Below, in pieces: positions 25,517 to 39,784 of a stretch of 64,000 bases of DNA (positions are counted from its first letter, which is position 1; the number at the start of each line of letters is the position of its first letter). The notes under the pieces are model-generated. The model worked only from the letters and a program-made list of their open reading frames with translations, made no database searches and had not been told where the DNA came from. Both the position numbers and the translations under genes were made by a program. Origin of the DNA: Pithys albifrons albifrons (taxonomy: Eukaryota > Chordata > Aves > Passeriformes > Thamnophilidae); the NCBI RefSeq assembly GCF_047495875.1, contig NC_092465.1, forward strand, positions 12,346,660-12,410,659, in the 5' to 3' direction.

Positions 25517-28500
25517 TTAGAAGGTGTGGGTCATAGCAAGATATCACAGACAGGTATTCAGATTGTTCTTTCATCTCTAGCTTGCAAGGTCCTGCAAAGC
25601 CACAAGAATGTCAGAGCAGTGGTGAAGGATGACCCTGAGGCAGAGCCTGGAGGTGAGGATCTATGTTCCCTTGTCTTCTGCCCTGCACCCTGTACCCAGG
25701 GGAGCAGGAGCAGTGCAGCAGGGTTTGTTTTGCACCCAAAATATACTGAACAAGGAATTAGTCTAGCAAAGAATCATGTTGCACAGAATAATACTTGAGC
25801 TGTTTTTGCTGTTGGCTACAGCCATGCTGCACCATGGCTTCCCAGTGAAGTCACTGAGCCCAGCTGGGTGTAACTGAGGGTGGTGCTTACATTGTCTGGG
25901 TTAAATGTCAGGAGGAACAGCAACAGTTGAACAAGACAGATTTCTAAACGTTTCCCCTATTCTGGTCACACGCAGCCCTCATTCTTGGACAGCTGAGTCA
26001 AGAAGACATGTTAGCAAAGTCATTTTAGATGGAAAAGTACCTAACTGTTTTGTTCTTTGTGCATAGAAATGAACAGAACTGAATTCTGTGTCTTGTAAAA
26101 GTCAACACCCAGTTTTCTGGTATATAGCCCAGCTGCTAGGCAGGCTTGCTGAGTTCTAACTCTGCTTTGAGTTTAGGGGATAAACAGGATCCATTGTTCA
26201 GCCCACAGGATTCCTGACCATGCTTCTAAGGGTTGTCCAGTCAAGTTTTGGGTGTTGCCTGTGCCTGGCTGACCCACAGCTCTGTTGAGGGTGGACTCTG
26301 TTGTCCCACCAGACCCTGGACCTTGTGAGACTCTCTGGCCACTTGGGTGCAAAGTTAGTTCTCTTGATTTGGGACAGATATCTCCTCTGGTCACCACCAG
26401 CCTACCGCTATTTGTTGAGCTGCTGTTTTCTTCCACCTTGCTTGCAGATGTGATTCTACCTTCCTTCACACTGGGCACAATCAGCTGGGCTAGCTCAAAG
26501 CTGCCACTAAAACTGTTTGATCCAAGTGAGTGATCACAGTGCTCTCTGGCAGATGGACTGTAGCATGCTCCGGGAAGTGTGAGCCACTTCTCTCTGAAGG
26601 GATCATCTCTGTGCTTAATCTGGTGGAAATGGTGTGCCCTGAGCTGGCTGATCTTGCACTGGAACAGCTTAGGGAATGACCATGTGCTCCAAGTAAACTC
26701 CTGCAGCACTAACAATGAGCAAGGGAGCAAAGACATGCAGATGGACATAAGTGTTCGTGGCTACTCCTGCTGAACTAAATGGGGATGTTTCCTCTTGGAT
26801 TTGAGAGGGGACATGCATGCAAATTAGCCACTTCTGCTTAACTCCTTAATCAGCTTGCAAATTTGCTCCTTAATGAGCAAAAGCTGTTCAGACTCAGGCC
26901 TTGAATCTTTTCATTCATGATAGCTCCTTATCCATGGAGAAAAGGGTCATGTCAACTGTGTCGGTCTTACTACAGGTGCAGTCAGAATGAGCAACAAAAC
27001 TGCTTGTGTTGGGTGTCCATAGTTGCTCAGCTACCACTTCCACTAGTGTGACTAAAATAAGTAATATGAGAATTTTGATGAAAATCCATGGTTCTAAACC
27101 CTCCCAAAGACTGTGACCCTAACTTCAGGACAGATGTGAAATACCAGACCTTTCTTTGCTATGATACAAGTTTGTCAAGGTCATGTGTAAGGCAATGACT
27201 CTCCAGTGGTGGACTGGATGCATGCTCTGAGGGGAGATGCTGTCAGATGAAGTTCTGCTGTAAGAGCAGGTCTCTAAGCAGTTAAAAACTGGCATATTTA
27301 CATTGAATGTTTTGCTAATGTTGGCCTTCCAAGAAACCAGTTATAAAAGTTGCTGCAAGACTACCTCTACAACCGTGTGCCAGATGCTGGATTGTGTCTA
27401 GGACAGGGCCTCATGAACTGCTGCTTAGGAAACTCTTCAGCACAAGGCAAAACCATGGTTTTCTGTGCCGGACATTCTGTTTTACTGTGAAATCTGTTCT
27501 GAAACACTGTTCCTAACTAGATATGATTTGAATTAGATTCCTTCTTGATGTCCCTTTCATGGTGCTCAGTTAAGACTTAATTTTTCAGTTCTTGACTGAA
27601 AATTTGTTACTGGGACCAATATATCCAAGTCAGTAGGGAAAGGGAGATTTCTATTTTGGTCTTAACCTGTACCATTGGTAAGCATAGATAGTTCCATTTT
27701 TAGAAAAGTATGTGAAACTGGACTTAGTTTATGTTCCTTTTACATAGGGTTGAACTCTTCTGTACATGTATTTATAAACTGGAAGTATATCAGGAATAGG
27801 AAAGGAAAAAGAGTACTTTTACTGTATTCATGGACAGGCATGGCTCTAGGCACACAGCTTGCACATGTGGAGAAAACTGCAAAGCTGCAATTTCCTAGGC
27901 TGCATGGTGATGTTCGTGAACTTGCTCAATCTTGCAGTTGTCATATCTGGTGGCTGCCACAAGCCAACAGCAGAGCCAGCTCTGTGCAGGACAACACTGT
28001 GGCCAGTACATGTATTACTTGGAGCTCTTCTGCTCCCTTCTGGTGAAGTCTTGAAATCCAAATCAGAGGAGATTTTCTGCACATCTCAGTTTGATATCAG
28101 GACTGCTGTCAGCAGCTCTGTGATCAACACAACCCTTGATGCTGGTGGTAAGGGAGATAAGGGGTAGAGGTATGTGTCCCATCATAAAGTAAGTGGAACA
28201 ATTCATGGGTTCCATTTCTCTTTCCTTTTCCAGGGAAACCCACAAAACTTCATGGTAACAACTTTCTTCAAAAGAATTTTAAGGTCCTCAGAGAATATGT
28301 GCTCAAAAGTCATAGTTACTGTAGTGCTGCAGTAACTTACTGATTTCTTTTCCTCTGCTTGGAGCTTGCTTTTCGTGCTGCTTCCTTTTCCTTTCTTTTT
28401 AAGCTGCTCTGAATAGTTGCAAGAGATAAGTGGGAACATGTGTGGAATTAGTGACCCCTTTGAGGGGCAGGGAACATGGACACAAAGACACAAGACTAAG

Positions 28501-31500
28501 TTCATACAGAGTCCTATAATGAGCCAAGGCCACATAAGGAGATTTCAGTCCTCTTTAGAGTCATATGACCCAGGCATAGGAATCCTCTAATTGTTTGGGG
28601 AAGTGGGCTGTACCACATTCAGACTGTGTGACCAATGCCATTGTCCCCACTGGTGGCTGGACCTGGAGGGGTGGCTTGTCAAGCAGACTGGAGTTGCTGC
28701 CACGGTTCACATTGCAATGCTGCTCTGGGGATACAATGAGCTAATCCTACACACCTGGCTCTGGCTGCAGTTTCCAGTGTGGAAAAAAATCAGCTTAATT
28801 AGTAATCAGAGTCCTAACCTGCACAACTCAGAATGATAAACAAAAGGCTGTAAAAAAAGAAGCTTGATGTTTATTACCTAACATGTTTTTAAAACTCCAT
28901 AAAGTTTAACGCAAACATAATGCTCTTAGAGGGTGTAACATGTCTGAGATTTGACAATGGCATGTAAATTAGCAGGTTGCAATACAGGAAACCTGTCTTA
29001 GAATGTCACTTTGCCAATCCTCTTACAGGGCTGAGAACTGAGATAGGTGTATTTTCCAAGAATCTACCTATGCTGTGGACCAGCAACAGTTAGTGAAGTT
29101 TGCTAGCAAATGTTGCTGTGTAAAAAGCAAGATGGTAAAAAAGCCTTTTGTTTGGCTGAGTTGCATTACTCAGGCTAAACTGTCCCAGCATGAAGGCCTT
29201 TGTAAGTTGTCTGCACTTGTTTCTTCATGCTGATATAGTTACATTGCAGAAATTTTTAGAATAGATTAGTTTTATCTTCCCACAGACACTCATCTCTCCA
29301 GGTGTTCACGATGTGGAATATAAATGTGTTATTCATCATAATGGATCAGCTACTGTTAAACTTTGCTGGGAATTGAAATAACATCCTATTAGTTTTATAC
29401 CATCTACTTGGCTATTAAATGGCTACTGTTTAGCTTAAGTTACTCTTTTCTGCTACATACATACAACCTATGTCAACACTTTTGTTATTTTTATTAAGTT
29501 GAAAGTGCTCTCCCATCTTTTTCTCATCTTGGTCTTCTTTCTCAACCTTCTTCTAGCATTCATTCATTTCATCCAACCTCCCACAGACTACTGCTGCTAA
29601 AGGCATGGAAGCTGGATCACCACAATCTGATTGCAAATCTGCTGATTTACAATGTTGTTATAGCCATTTGCAATTCTTTTCCATTATTTCTGTTCTCTGC
29701 CTACGTATACCAAGTGTGAGAGTCTCAGGCTTGCCTTTCAGACCTTGTTTGCTATTTTCCCCCCTATTTCATTACCCAGCCTTCTGCCCCCTACTCACCT
29801 GTGTCCTATAAAATACTTATGAGTATTCTCAGTGTCCTCCAGCTGTGCTCATGCACTGATGAGAAACTTGTGTCCAGCAGAGCTCAACGGCAAGCTGTCA
29901 AAGGATCCTGTAAGAAACAGAGAACAAGCCCACTTATTTTCTCTCCAAGGTCTAAATCTGCAATAAATGCTAATATAAAAGACCAGCAGCCTAGTAACAA
30001 CGAAGGTGGGGAAGGCAGTGGCGAGGAAGTTCAGAAGGAGTTAATTCATAGGTACTAGTTAGTATACCTACAGATTTTCAACCTGCAAACTGCTGTTGAA
30101 TTATATATATCTCTGTTTATATCCTTGCCTAGTTTCTCCTTTATTTGCTGTTTATCTTTGCAAACTCAGAGGCAGAGAATTCATGCTTTTGCGTAACACC
30201 TAGCAATCTTGCTGAGATAGCTAGGACACAGGCAGTGAATAATGGTGTTATTATCTAATAAAAATAAGTGTGCTGCTCATGGCTCCAGGGTCTAATTTAT
30301 CCACAGCTCCATGCAATCCCCTTGGAAGCTGAGGAAACTGGACTGTCTTGGACTTGGTGCCTGACATCAGGAATCTGCAAACCTTAGAGACTCTACTGAG
30401 AGGAAATTAAGAAATGAACTATGGGTTTAGGTTTCTGGTCTTCATGCTGTGCAGCTATGTTCTTGTGAGAACTCTCACTCTTGTTCATGTGAAATGCCTC
30501 AAACCTTTACGAAAATGAATTCTGCCTAAGAAAGCACCACAGCACAGGTTGTTGTGTATAGATCCATGGCCTTCAACGGTCAGGATTGGAAGTTGACAGT
30601 TTTAAGGTTTATCTTTCCCCCATACTGGAACTGCTAAGATTTGGCCAACTCTAATTTTGAGTGCGGTTCATCACTGATTTGGTTAATTTTCTTCCTGGTT
30701 TTCATATTGTCTTTCTTTAACTAAGAGGCAACAGGTGGAGATACAGGAGGCTTGGTCTGACCTGTGGAGGTTCAGTGGCTGACCTGCCAGGTGCAAACAG
30801 CCATTAGCAAGCCCTTGGGGTTAGTGAGCCCAGATTCTTGCGAGGTCATGAGTCTTGTCAAAGGTCTGGGCAGAGAAGTCTTACTGCAGGGACTCATTAT
30901 ATACAGGTAAAGTTTGTAGCAAACTGTGCCTTGGAATATGCTGTCTTTTAGTCTAGAGAAAGAACAAGAAGGGAGTTAACTTATGAGGCTTTTTCCATAT
31001 TGTTTAGATTCTGGTGAATCCTATCCAAAATTTTAATAGAAATCTTTCTTCTCCATTCCTATGGGCCAGATACTCAGCTGGTGTAAACACAGATGCCGTG
31101 GCTGCTGTGTTCTTTGACGCAAGGTTAGGGCTTAGCTCATGGTGGTGTTGTGTCTGGAAATATTTTTATCCTTTAGAGGTATTTGCCTCCTCTCCCCCTC
31201 TGTCTCCTCAAGGATTCTGTCTTCTCAACAAATGTATTCTCTGTCTGGAACATATGGGAAAAGTATTTTCTTCCATTCCTTCACCACTCAAAAATGGTCA
31301 AATCAATTTGGCTAAAATTAAAACCTTTTGGGTTGAATCTTAGCCTAGAAAACTTCATCTCCCAAAGGAATCCTTAAAGAAAGTTGTGACAAATTTCCAG
31401 AAAAATGGAGTTGGCCTGGGAAACAAAGCTGGGGGAGAAACCAATTGGAAAAACCCTTTGGCAGCCATTACACCCAGGTCTTTTACTGTGCAAATCTCAC

Positions 31501-34500
31501 TTTGATTGCCACATGAGGAGGAATGGTGGTGTTGACTTCTGCAGGTCTATACAGTCAGCCGAGAAATCAATTCCTGTGACCAAAGCATGCCCTTCTCCAC
31601 CTTGCTTTTCATCAGTGTAGAGATCTTCGTCCTTCTGCTTTTCTCTGGAAATGTAACGGACTAAGTATTTGGTACAAGATTTTGCAGACTTCAGAACGTC
31701 AGCCTTTCTAGTTTTGGATTGTTTAACCCAATCCCTTGAGATTCACCCAAAATTATATAAAAAGCTGGTGTTTTTGTGGATGAAATAATAAAGGGCACAC
31801 TGGTGAGGCAGCAAGAGAACTAATTTTTTTCAGTAAAACTTAGCTGGATTTGTTCTAATTAAGTGAGTACTGTCCTGATCACTGTCCTTCCAACTTAGGA
31901 ATAATTTTCTTCTTTGATTTTCTTGGATATTGAATTGAATCAGAGTAAGCTCTACACTTGGACTTGTACCAGTTACAGTAGTGAGTGAATCACTGGTAAT
32001 TTGATTAATTCAGTGTGGGAAAGAGCTAGTATGTTGTTGCAGCCAGGTGAAGAACATTATCTGATTTGGGGTGGATGATTAGGACTTCTTGTTCAGAGTG
32101 ATTCATCCAAGGAGAGAACCCATCCAAGGAATAAGTTGTTCACACCAAATGAACTTTCAAGCCCTGTAGCACATCTGGCATCAGTGTTATTATACACACA
32201 TATCAGTATTTTATATCAATGAACTAGGACTTACAATTTCTGTGAAATGTTTGCTTTACCATAGTATTAGTTTCTTAGTAGTGTTGGTACCTTTTTCTAG
32301 CACTATGCACTGGCACAGGTAGGACTGAAGTCTAGTTAAATCTGATTTCAAAGTCTGTACAGCAAATTCAGTCATCACAATTGAAGTAATTCTTTGTAGC
32401 ATATCCAACAGACGCTTATCTAAAGAGAGTTAGTTAAAGCAGAAACAAGTACTCTATTTAACTGTTTTTGTCACTGTAGAATTTCGATCAGAATGCCTAA
32501 GTGGTAACTTCTGCTGTTTAAAGATTGGACTTTACCTTTTGCTGATGTCCTTGCCCCTTTTAGCACTTGGAAATGTCTTATACTATGGCTCAATTTTTGC
32601 CATCACGTATGGTAGCTCATGCTACAGTGTTAAGCATGGGATCATTAGAAAACAAGGAAAGGAGCTTTTAGGTAAATCCTAGTTGTTCTTCTTAATCCCA
32701 TTGTTCCACAACACATATATCTTCAGGGTTGCCTTTTACAGTGAACAAGAGACTTTTTGCAGGGTATACTTACTCTTTTAGCATCCATCCCTTTCTTTGC
32801 ACTCTGTATGTCACTCAGTGTATTGATGAAAATGTCACTATCAGAGATGCTGAATACTCTGAACCACATTTTTGCTGCTAAAGAACCATTATCCTTTGAT
32901 TGAGTATCATTATCTTGTTAAGAAAACCTCTCTAGATGAGCTGGGGGATATTTTAAATGCCTGTGGACTGGAAGACTGAAGGATATAGACAAACAGGACC
33001 TGGAGTCTGAGGTCTCTCTCTCAGCTCTGAGAAGTGCCCTGGAGGACGCCTGAGCTCTCTGCTGGGCAATGTGTGCCTCAAGGCCACCCTCAATTGCTGT
33101 ACAACCAGCCAGTGACCCATGCCTGAGGCATCATCCAAAGCCTGCATGATCTCATCCACCCAGGCACACACAGCAGCTTATTGTGTCCCCAGGCAAAGAC
33201 AGGTGGGCTTTCTACAGATAAGCTCAGGTGAGTAAGTGGGAGCCTGTGCTGCTCAAACCTGCTCTTTCAAACCAAGATAGGCATGACCTCTCTCAGATTT
33301 TCACATCTGTCAATCTGGAACTATGATACTGAACTTCTTTATTACATACTTTGACATATAGTGAAAGGCTTTTTTCCTTCTGTTACATGCTTCCTAGCCA
33401 TGCAGAAAAATCCTTTTGGTTCTTTTGCTGGCCTGACAGCAAAGAAAATACTGTTGGGGAGCAAAATGTTGATCTCTGTCTATCCAGAAGCTTGCAGCCT
33501 TAGTAGGAAGTAAACATGGATAGATAAATATTTTGGGGCAACATGGGATAGCTGTTGTAAATGAGGTAATGCACCTCAGAAGGGTATGGACACACTCTTC
33601 CTGACCTATAAAATGTTGCTAACTGCTATATATGAAGACTTTCTTATTCATACACATTTAAATATCTACATCAAATTTGGAAAAGAGATTCTTCAGGTAT
33701 TTCTTCCTTACAGCAGCTTGTAGCCTTAGAGCATCTTGGATATTTGTTTTCACTCACATTTGTTTTCATGATGCCCATTAATACTGAATTTGTTATAAAT
33801 ATTACACAAAAAGCAATGCTACAAGAAGTTTATTTAATGCAGCAGACTGATAAGGACAAAAGTTCTTAAATTCATTGTAAACACACTACTGAGCAAAACA
33901 AAGATGTTTCTGAGGACCCAGACCTGAATAGAAGCTGGATGCCAAAAGTATTAACGAAGATCTGGTGCTTCTGTTGTAGCTGGTGTAAAATAATCCTTGG
34001 TTGTGCCTTTTGCTATGAAGTTCATCTAGCTGTCTTGCATTTAAAACAATTTCCAACAACCTGTCAAAACATTCTAGCAGCATTTTTTTTTCATAATGAG
34101 CTAGTCTCTGAATTTTGTACTTGCTTTCTTAGTTCACCTTTTCATTGGCTGACACTTTAAATTCTGGGAAGGAAGTGCAGAACCTGGGTTAGCTTTTTAT
34201 TTGCAGGAAAGCCAAGTTCATTATAATTTAGGAAAAAAGCAGGACATTTCCATGAAGCTGGAGCTAAAGGAGGGAAAACTGCATTACCAAGGAGAGCTGT
34301 AGGTGACACAACATCAGCTTGAGTTAAAATGGAGGATGTGACCTGCTCCAGAATGGGACTGGTTCAAGCCACTCTGTCAACTGCTGCTGGACCTGCTAGG
34401 GTTCAGGAAAAGAGGGAGCAGAATTAGGCTGTCAGCTCTCTGGAGCTGATTAGAGTTGTCTCGTACATGAAAGTTGAGAAACACTTCCTGCCAAGGATCA

Positions 34501-37500
34501 TGGAAATCGAATGCCTTCCTGAAATGTTCATTGAGTTGAATCTTGGTTGCTCTAAGACCAAACCCTGCCTGAACTTGAGCACTGGGTGAAGATGAAAGGA
34601 GACAAGCGTGTATTCAGGGCACTCTCTGGGTTTGCTGTGTGCAAAGGTGGGAAAAAGTAAAATACTGCTACTGTCCTCACCTTTGCTTAATACAAAATTC
34701 CAGGAGCAAGAGAAGGACTTTTGCATGCTTAAACTGGCAGATGTGCATGGAAGATGCAGTAGGCTTGTTCTTCAGCTCAGTTTCCTTGGCACTTGGATGA
34801 CAATATACGTCCAGGAAAAACCCAAACTAAGCTTTCTGCAGGTGAGGACTTTTCCTTGTCAGGAATTGCAGATGTAGGAATGTGACATCTTCTGCCTGGA
34901 TTTTCCCTGCATGGCCCTTTGAAGTTAAATGGATCCACCATGACCGAGGGATGAGCCATCTGCACATAGGCTCAAAGGGATATTTAGTTCCATGTTTGGT
35001 TCAACAGGTCTGAAAATAAGTAGTTAATTTGAATTAAATTTCACAATGATATTTAGGTTCCTAAATAGGAATTTGGATGCACTGATAAGAGTTAGGACCT
35101 TGAACAGCTTCAAGATTACATCATGAATCTGTGATGCAACTCTGCCATGAAAATAGGAACTTTCTTTACCCCACTGAGCAATTTGATAGGATCAACCATA
35201 TTAAGAATTTAAATACACTGAGGGAAGGATGTAACAGTAGAAGACTTCTCATGACTCAACCAAAACATCCAATCAATCTCTCCCATCCTGTCTTTACTTG
35301 ATGTGTCCAGATGGCCACATAGTAAGTGCACTGTAAAGGACTGAGCGACAACCTCCCTTTGCTGATTTTCACAAGGTCTGGCTTGCTTGCTCTGCTTGTT
35401 CTGGATTTCCTCAGGCACAACCAATGTGCACAACTATGCTTCTGACCACTGCTGTGAACTAAAACCATGTGGGATGTTTCACTTGCTGAGCCACCTCCAA
35501 ATCTCTAGCTTCAAACAATGCTCTGGCTGTAAATCTCATCCTTCATCCATGAGTTGTGCTAGTTGAGAGCACATATAGAATGGGAGGCTATTGCCAAGGA
35601 ATATACTGAGCTTGTTTAGATAAATGGATGATATTACTGGACTTCACTAGTTAACACCAGTTGAGGACTTTGTCTCTGTGCTTTAAGGAAACTGCAGTCA
35701 GCTTAGAATTTGGAGCCTTCCCTTGGCAATTTAGTATTTTCTTAGTCCTTCACAGGTTTCCCTCCAAGACTAGATATTTTTTGCAATAACTTGTGGGGTA
35801 ACAGCTCTACATTGCAACATAACTCTCCTGTCCCCAGATTTCACTGGAGGGAGTGATTTTCCTTAGTCCCCTCAAAACAAAATAAGCTGTAGTATTCACA
35901 GAAGTGCAGAACCAGGAGGGACAAGGGAATCAAGGGATTGTCAGGACTCATCCCTGGCCCATGAGCTAGGGCCATTGCCCCTTCAGCAGCACTCCCCCCA
36001 AACCTTCATCCCTGTCTGCCACAGGAGTCACATGGAAAGGCACAGGGAATAGCAGAAGAGATGCATTAGAAGCTTTATTTTAGGGGAAAAAGGGACACAG
36101 GAGGCTGTCTCCATCCATACCAGTACTCCTCAAGAGATGTCAGTGTTGGAACATGTAGTTCTGGAAAGGCCAACAGTGAATGATTTGCCATCTGGGGACA
36201 GAGCAGTGCCAGGCAGTGGCCAGGCCCTACTCCTCTGATTGTTTATTTAGGTCATGGGAGCTGCTTAGAAAGATAGTGGTTTTCTCCTACTCTGCATTTG
36301 CTCTGTGCTTACTGCAGGCTATTTTGGAGATACTATTCAGTGGAAAAAAGTTAGGGATCGGGACTTCCTGAGTGAGAGTACACAGCCGAGTTTCCTTGCC
36401 ATCAATGACTTCAATAAACAGGTCACTACTGTGCCAACAGGTCTTTTACAGACAATGTTATAGGTTGTTTCTTATGGGAATCACATGGGGAGAAAAGGGA
36501 CTTGCTTACTGTACATGAACACAGATTTTATATTGACTCTGAAGCCATCTTTCTCTGGTCTATCTGCTTAATTTTTAAATAAATTGACTAACATATTCAT
36601 GTGGACTTAAAAGTTAAGGGCTTTTATACTGCACGTGGCTGTATGAGTCAATGGAATGTTTCTCCTCTGTGAAGGTGTGTGGGAATGAGATCAACCTGTG
36701 CTATGCAGGGTTTTTGGAGGTGCCCAAGGTAGCCTGGAGCAGATGGGTGCATCCATGTCTCTTAGAACAATATCTTGCAGAGATCTTGCTCAGGTGCCTA
36801 GAGTGGCATAAGAAGCACAGCTAATTATGCAGCGTTCAATTAAGGATGTCCTTTCTGTGTGACATGCTAATTAGGGCTGTGTGGTCTTTCCAGACTGGGA
36901 AAGACTTACTGCTCTAGTGACAGCAGTTCTTGCACGAAAATAAGTGTGGCATGTACTGAGAGCTGCATGTGTTTACAACTGCTGAGAGAGATCTCCTGAG
37001 TGTCTAGGCTGCAGAGCTGGAATTTGCTAAGGCCTGGAGCTGCTTAGCTGAAATGAAGGGGCAAAATAGAAATTTGCACCTTTTGGCCCCAATTACTGCA
37101 ATGTTCTTTGCAAACTTCCTAATCAATGTCAGTGAAAACTCTCATACTCAGAATAAGCAGATCATTCTGATGACATGCTGCTTCCCTGGGCTTTTGGACC
37201 AGGCTCCTGCTGTCTTTATGGGCTTTGTTTAAAACTCAGATCCTCTGAAAGCAGCAAGCTTAACGTTGAACCTCTGACTGCTGAATGTGGTATTTATATC
37301 TGCTCACATCCACAGAAAGCTGCACATGCCTACACTTACTCAGCCTGAGAAAGACCTGAAAATCCCCATTCCATTCAAAGGACAGAGATTTGCCTTTCAT
37401 TCCTCTGCCAGGAATTCTTAGTCAAATCCTATGGAAAACAGTCCTATCTGAGTAGTAAATCTCAGATGCTTCTGCATGTTTATTCTCTAATTCCATCTCG

Positions 37501-38954
37501 TTGGCCCGAGTTCATTTTTAACCTTTGATTAGGGCAGCTATGTTGTGGAGGTAGGCTGGGTGGGGTGTAGGGGTTTATTTTTCTTTCCCAACTATGCCAT
37601 TTTTTCCCTTTTTAAGTCATCTACCAAAAGAGTTGGACAGGTGGTGATAGAAAGACTGGCTTTACTTACCAGTGCAAATAAGTGATCCCTCCTCTTCCTC
37701 TTCCCTGTGAAAGTTTAGACTGGAACCAACTGGCCTGGTTCTGCCTGAGCCAGCTCCCAAGGGGTGATAACAGCCAAGGGTAAAAACAAATTAAATACCT
37801 GCATGGTTGTAGTTTGCAACAAAGCTCTACAACTGTTTGTGTGAAATCAAGACCAACCTGTTCCACATCTGACTGAAGGAATTAATTGTATTTTATGCAG
37901 TAATTGCTCTTTGATCTCTTCAGTGTATAGGTTGAATTTCTGGGACTGATTCAACTTCAGGTGGGCTCCTGAAATGCAACCTGAATTGAATTCAGTGCAA
38001 TAACTGGGCATAGATAACTGCCATGGAGTGACACCCTTAAAATTCCTGCAGTTTGCAACACCCATGTGCTGGGGGCCCAGCTCTGTCTTTAAAACAGATA
38101 CCTTCTGCCTCTGGGTATGAAAATTTTAAATTATTCCCTACCTAGAACATCGTGGTTTTGGCAAAGTACGGGATCAACAGACATACAGATGTGCAGTGCC
38201 CCTGTTGTGCACCACAGCCAGGCTGCCTGTCCACTAATTAATACTGCTACCTGCTGCAGAAGATTTGAGGGTCTTCACCATCTCCCTCAAACCAGTGGGG
38301 ATGTAGACAGGTCAGTGTCTCCCACCTTCACTGTACCTACTGTCCTTCCCTAGAGCAGCCACCCACTCTCCAGAGATGTCACTTGGACACTGCTAGGGAA
38401 GAGGGCAGGGGCAAATGGCACATTTATTGACAATCTGCAAAACTGCAGTAGCAGACCAAGCATGTTTTTTGGAGGTTATCAGACAGAGTTTGGGTACAAT
38501 GTGGCATTAAACTTTACACCAGGTAGAGGTCAAAAAAGCAATAATGTATTACAATTTGTTGGATGGCTCCAAGGCATGGACTTGTTATTGACAAAAGTTT
38601 GGTGCATGTAAAAGATATTTCACCAATACCACCTGTGCAATGAACTGCAGATCAGATGTTTTTGAGACCTTTTTGAGCATGGCAGCATCCTAGTCCTGGC
38701 AGTTGTGTTCAGCACTGCTCTGGTGGCCTCCAAAAGCAGACAATAGGACAAACCCAGCAACACTTCTTTGGTGATGTAAAATAGATAATATCAAGTGAGA
38801 ACTGCTGATAACAAACAGTTCATTCTGGTACATCATTATGATGCTCAGGTTGGAGCATGGTATGATGCTGAGCTAGAAGAAGAGGCAGCATGAAAATATG
38901 GAGATTTTGCCAGTCAGTAGCCACTAAAGAATAAATGCCATTTACAAGCAGGGC

Positions 38955-38960
38955 TTTATT
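38955..38960 (-). terminator. Candidate polyadenylation signal for the gene ending at 39,369
   Basis: AATAAA on the minus strand, about 410 nt downstream of the stop codon of the terminal exon. It would give a 3' UTR of roughly 420-440 nt. AATAAA is common by chance in AT-rich DNA, and other minus-strand copies exist further left (for example near 38,424), so the assignment is tentative. Confidence 0.3.
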
Positions 38961-39368
38961 TGCAAGGCATGATGCTGACACCAGTAGCTTCTGTGTAGCC
39001 ATGATTACTAAGGTAGTAAAGTCTGCCTGTGGAGTGGGCCATTCTTTAACTTGGTTAATGAGCTAAAAATAAAGCTTAGGAATTATTACCTCACTAATTG
39101 TCTCTAACAGCATTTCTCTATATGTCCCTTGACCTTCTGCATGCTAGTGTACACATTGATTACTGTGAACTTTCATCTTTCCTTCTGAACACAAATTAAA
39201 GTCAGGACCTTTGATATTATTATGAAGGTGACTGTACCTACATTACCCTTTTCTTGCACCTGCATTTCCCTGTTAGGCTCCATTTATCCCCCATCATGAT
39301 AATGCAGTGTCTGGAAGAAGGTTGGCCAGACACATTCATTCTGTCCATAACTTACTGGTCTTAAGCTC

Positions 39369-39784
39369 TCATTTGCTTAGATGTGCCAATATGACTTCCA
39401 GATGTTTTAACAGACCAAGTGAACTGCATTTCTTAGCCAGCTCATTCTGTAGGCAGACAAGACAAGATGGAGTGGGTTTTTGCCATAGGATTTTTTCTAA
39501 TGCTGACAGAGGAAGCCTGTTGGCTTTACAAATGTGTAAAAATCTTAGTAAACTTTCTGAAGCAGCTGGAGGTTGGATGGTAAAGGAAATATGCACAGGT
39601 TCTTCTTTTAGTTCACTTTCTTCTGCTTCTTTGAGTTCAGGTATAGATTCCTTGGCAGATGGTAGAAGCTTAGCATGTGGCACTGCTGAAAAGGAGCCTT
39701 TTTTGCTAGCCAGGCATGTACAGGAAATACATAACTTTCTGGGATTTATTAAAAGCACTGTTTCTAATAACTTATCTACTGTGA
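39369..39784 (-). CDS. Probable terminal coding exon of an unidentified gene
   Basis: On the minus strand a strong splice acceptor (TTTTTTCTTTCCCATCAG) is followed directly by a 416-nt open stretch: 2 nt completing a codon, 137 sense codons, then TGA. The encoded piece starts TVDKLLETVLLINP and has a Cys-rich patch (CISCTC). A very acidic/lysine stretch follows (ELKEAEESELKEE), and the end is leucine-rich and helical with two more Cys (CLVC) and finishes HLSK. The mix of Leu, Lys and Glu, the amphipathic helices and the AT-rich codon choice look like a genuine soluble protein C-terminus. I do not recognise the family and give no function. A 167-codon frame on the plus strand overlaps it but reads as its shadow. 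The 5' part of the gene must lie to the right. A processed pseudogene is unlikely because intron-like sequence adjoins the acceptor. Confidence 0.55.

Larger units (their letters stand above)
18045..38950. other. Long gene-free stretch
   Basis: I see no supported gene, RNA gene or LTR in this 21-kb stretch. A locally AT-rich area spans about 18,880-19,330. A T15 tract lies at 23,543-23,557 and an imperfect tandem duplication at 25,451-25,516. The longest open frame of the window (191 codons, minus strand, 26,173-26,748) lies here, but nothing supports it as coding. The stretch may be the 3' flank of the gene that ends near 39 kb, or introns of an unseen gene. Confidence 0.55.

Noticed and set aside
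26173..26748. 191-codon open frame, minus strand, the longest in the window
   Set aside because: No recognised domain, no splice or promoter context, and an opposing frame on the other strand. In 64 kb read in six frames one frame of this size in a GC-richer patch is expected by chance.
35890..35990. Possible CR1 fragment starting TTCACAGAAGTGCAG
   Set aside because: Only the first dozen bases resemble a CR1 tail; the rest does not follow the consensus wording.
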